Assembly: GCF_000719705.1 (NCBI RefSeq)
Contig: NZ_JOHO01000011.1
Coordinates: forward strand, 124,001-188,000
Length of the DNA stretch: 64,000 nucleotides
Direction: 5' to 3'
DNA from: Streptomyces sp. NRRL S-350
GTDB lineage: Bacteria; Actinomycetota; Actinomycetes; Streptomycetales; Streptomycetaceae
Made by a program: the position numbers and the translations under genes. Under the pieces are notes generated by a model that was not told where the DNA came from, did no database searches, and saw only the letters and a program-made list of their open reading frames with translations. Positions 63,108-64,000 of the stretch are shown piece after piece (the stretch's first letter is position 1; each line of letters begins with the position of its first letter).

Positions 63108-63295
63108 TCGGTCGCCGTGCCCGGTCCCTACAGGGGTGTGGGGCCGTGCTCGGCAGCTCGGAGGGGAGCGTGGTGCGCCACTGGGAATCCGGGGCCCGCG
63201 GTGAAGCTCGTGCGGGTGCCCGCCTGGTCTGACAGCCGGTCACGTCGGGGGACGCTCGGCGGTCAGGGGCGCTGACTCTTCCGCGAGGGGGGAGA

Positions 63296-63330
63296 GCCCC
63301 GGGCGCTCGACGAAGGGGTGCGCCCGGGGC
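63296..63330 (-). terminator. Terminator after the 34-aa gene
   Basis: GCCCCGGGCGC (63296-63306) pairs perfectly with GCGCCCGGGGC (63320-63330), 20 bases past the stop codon. Confidence 0.7.
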
Positions 63331-63350
63331 CCTGCTACGTGCGGGGCTGA

Positions 63351-63455
63351 CTACTCGTCGCCGCCGGCCGAGCTACCGGCGCTGTCGTTGTTGCCGCCCT
63401 CGCCGCCGTCGGTCTGGTGGTCGTTGTTCCCGCTGCCGTGCTTGTTGTTGCTCAT
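63351..63455 (-). CDS. 34-residue hydrophilic peptide
   Basis: ATG 63455 with AGGAGG nine bases upstream, a strong ribosome site for such a short frame, and its own terminator. The peptide, beginning MSNNKHGSGNNDHQTDGG, is made almost only of Gly, Asn, Asp, Ser, His and Glu, with no Cys or aromatic residue. It may be a regulatory or acid-tail peptide. A RiPP precursor is possible in principle because a radical SAM gene lies 5 kb away, but nothing links them. Confidence 0.5.
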   Translation of the reverse strand: MSNNKHGSGNNDHQTDGGEGGNNDSAGSSAGGDE

Positions 63456-63650
63456 GGGCCTGTACCTCCTGGTGGGCCGCCGAGGCGGCGTCAGTGTGGA
63501 AACGCCCCCAGGAACCGTGAGGCCCCCGGGCGGGGCGCAGGACCGTACCACCGCGCCGTTGCGGGGGTGCGGAGCGACCGGTGTGCGATGTTCCTCGTGC
63601 TGCTCACCGGCTGCTGACATTCAGTGAACTGGTAGTCACGCAACCGGGGA

Positions 63651-63692
63651 TAGGACATTCTGGGGGCGCTGTCCTCACGCCCCTAGGACATT
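63651..63692. promoter_or_regulatory. TAGGACATT direct repeats before the XRE gene
   Basis: TAGGACATT occurs at 63651-63659 and 63684-63692, 33 bp apart, with GTCCT in between. This is close to the promoter area of the divergent XRE and 34-aa genes and suits repressor binding. Confidence 0.5.
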
Positions 63693-63754
63693 TCCGAGCG
63701 GGGGGACGGCACGAGGATGGCGAGGGGGTCGCCTTCCCGGACTGAGGAGCGCCC

Positions 63755-64000
63755 ATGGCAGAGGTCCGCCCGAACGACGTGCTCAGAGGGTTGATGGACA
63801 GCGCCAAGCTGTCCGCGGAGGACGTGGCGAAGGCGGTCAACGCCGCAGAGGAGAGGCTGTTCGAGAAGCCGGGGAACACCACCGGCCGACAGGTCCGCCG
63901 CTGGCTGTCCGGGGAGACGGCGCAGCCGCGCGTCCCCTCCCTCGTCGGCCTGATGGACGTGTTCAACCTGTCCGGCGACGCCTTGGGCTTCACGCTTTCG
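63755..64000 (+). CDS. XRE-family regulator (3' end outside window)
   Basis: ATG 63755 with GAGGAG upstream. The first 82 residues contain a helix-turn-helix with a long loop: LRGLMDSAKLSAEDVAKAV, then GRQVRRWLSGETAQPRVPSL and VGLMDVFNLSGDALGFTLS. The rest is cut off. It faces the minus-strand accessory genes across the direct repeats, so it is the likely local repressor, and resembles the control gene of plasmids and integrated elements. Confidence 0.75.
   Translation, partial: MAEVRPNDVLRGLMDSAKLSAEDVAKAVNAAEERLFEKPGNTTGRQVRRWLSGETAQPRVPSLVGLMDVFNLSGDALGFTLS

Noticed and set aside
57325..63455. A RiPP cluster formed by the radical SAM enzyme and a small peptide gene
   Set aside because: No precursor with a recognisable leader, no RRE domain, no peptidase or transporter nearby; the 34-aa peptide is 5 kb away and in a separate transcript.
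54253..64000. A pSAM2-type integrative element
   Set aside because: No integrase, excisionase, replication initiator or FtsK-like transfer gene is seen in the window. Only a possible edge and an XRE-type control gene are visible, so the class cannot be named.

Overview
The window is high-GC DNA with GTG and TTG starts, long hairpin terminators without T-tracts, SARP, DasR, mycothiol and SpoIIE-type genes, and a strong third-position GC bias. It fits a chromosome of the family Streptomycetaceae (Streptomyces or Kitasatospora-like). Species cannot be decided from the sequence.

Positions 1 to about 53900 look like conserved chromosomal core. In order: the 3' part of a class I fumarase; a GntR regulator facing a small gene across a double palindrome; a small acidic protein and a large AfsR/SARP regulator; a methyltransferase and a GAF-SpoIIE-HATPase phosphatase; divergent oxyR and ahpCD with a recognisable OxyR site; an AI-2E-family permease; a secreted lytic-transglycosylase-like protein; PhoH; a cis-prenyl transferase; a GH18 chitinase behind a DasR-like box; a prepilin peptidase; an alanine-type aminotransferase; a secreted ricin-fold lectin; pckG; a PAQR/hemolysin III protein; a secreted cysteine peptidase with a membrane-anchored partner; an XRE-like regulator whose reading frame has no canonical start; a GNAT; a YyaL/DUF255 protein; a large catalase; mca; DUF4307; greA; a DrrAB-type exporter; ilvA; MarR; metB; msrA; a cupin; an L,D-transpeptidase; cystathionine beta-synthase; an SGNH hydrolase; a thiolase; and a Bax inhibitor-1 family protein. 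Redox and sulfur functions recur (oxyR-ahpCD, catalase, mca, msrA, metB, cbs).

Near 54032 there is a fragment resembling the 3' end of a tRNA. Beyond it, from 54211 to the end, lies a different kind of region: about fifteen mostly small genes on the minus strand, many overlapping by 1 to 28 bases, and a plus-strand XRE regulator cut by the window end. The genes are MazG-like, an intact NUDIX hydrolase, a P-loop nucleoside-kinase-like protein, a DEDD-exonuclease-like protein, an unknown protein coupled to a radical SAM enzyme whose SPASM-like tail has no cysteines, another unknown, a NUDIX-fold protein with all catalytic residues replaced, a radical SAM C-terminal fragment, small membrane and coiled-coil proteins, an RsbW-like ATPase and a serine-recombinase-like N-domain. 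I read it as one edge of an integrated or plasmid-derived accessory module. The radical SAM plus nucleotide-enzyme block is the best candidate for an undescribed system. Its function cannot be read from sequence alone.

No rRNA, complete tRNA, CRISPR array, insertion sequence or complete integrase was seen.
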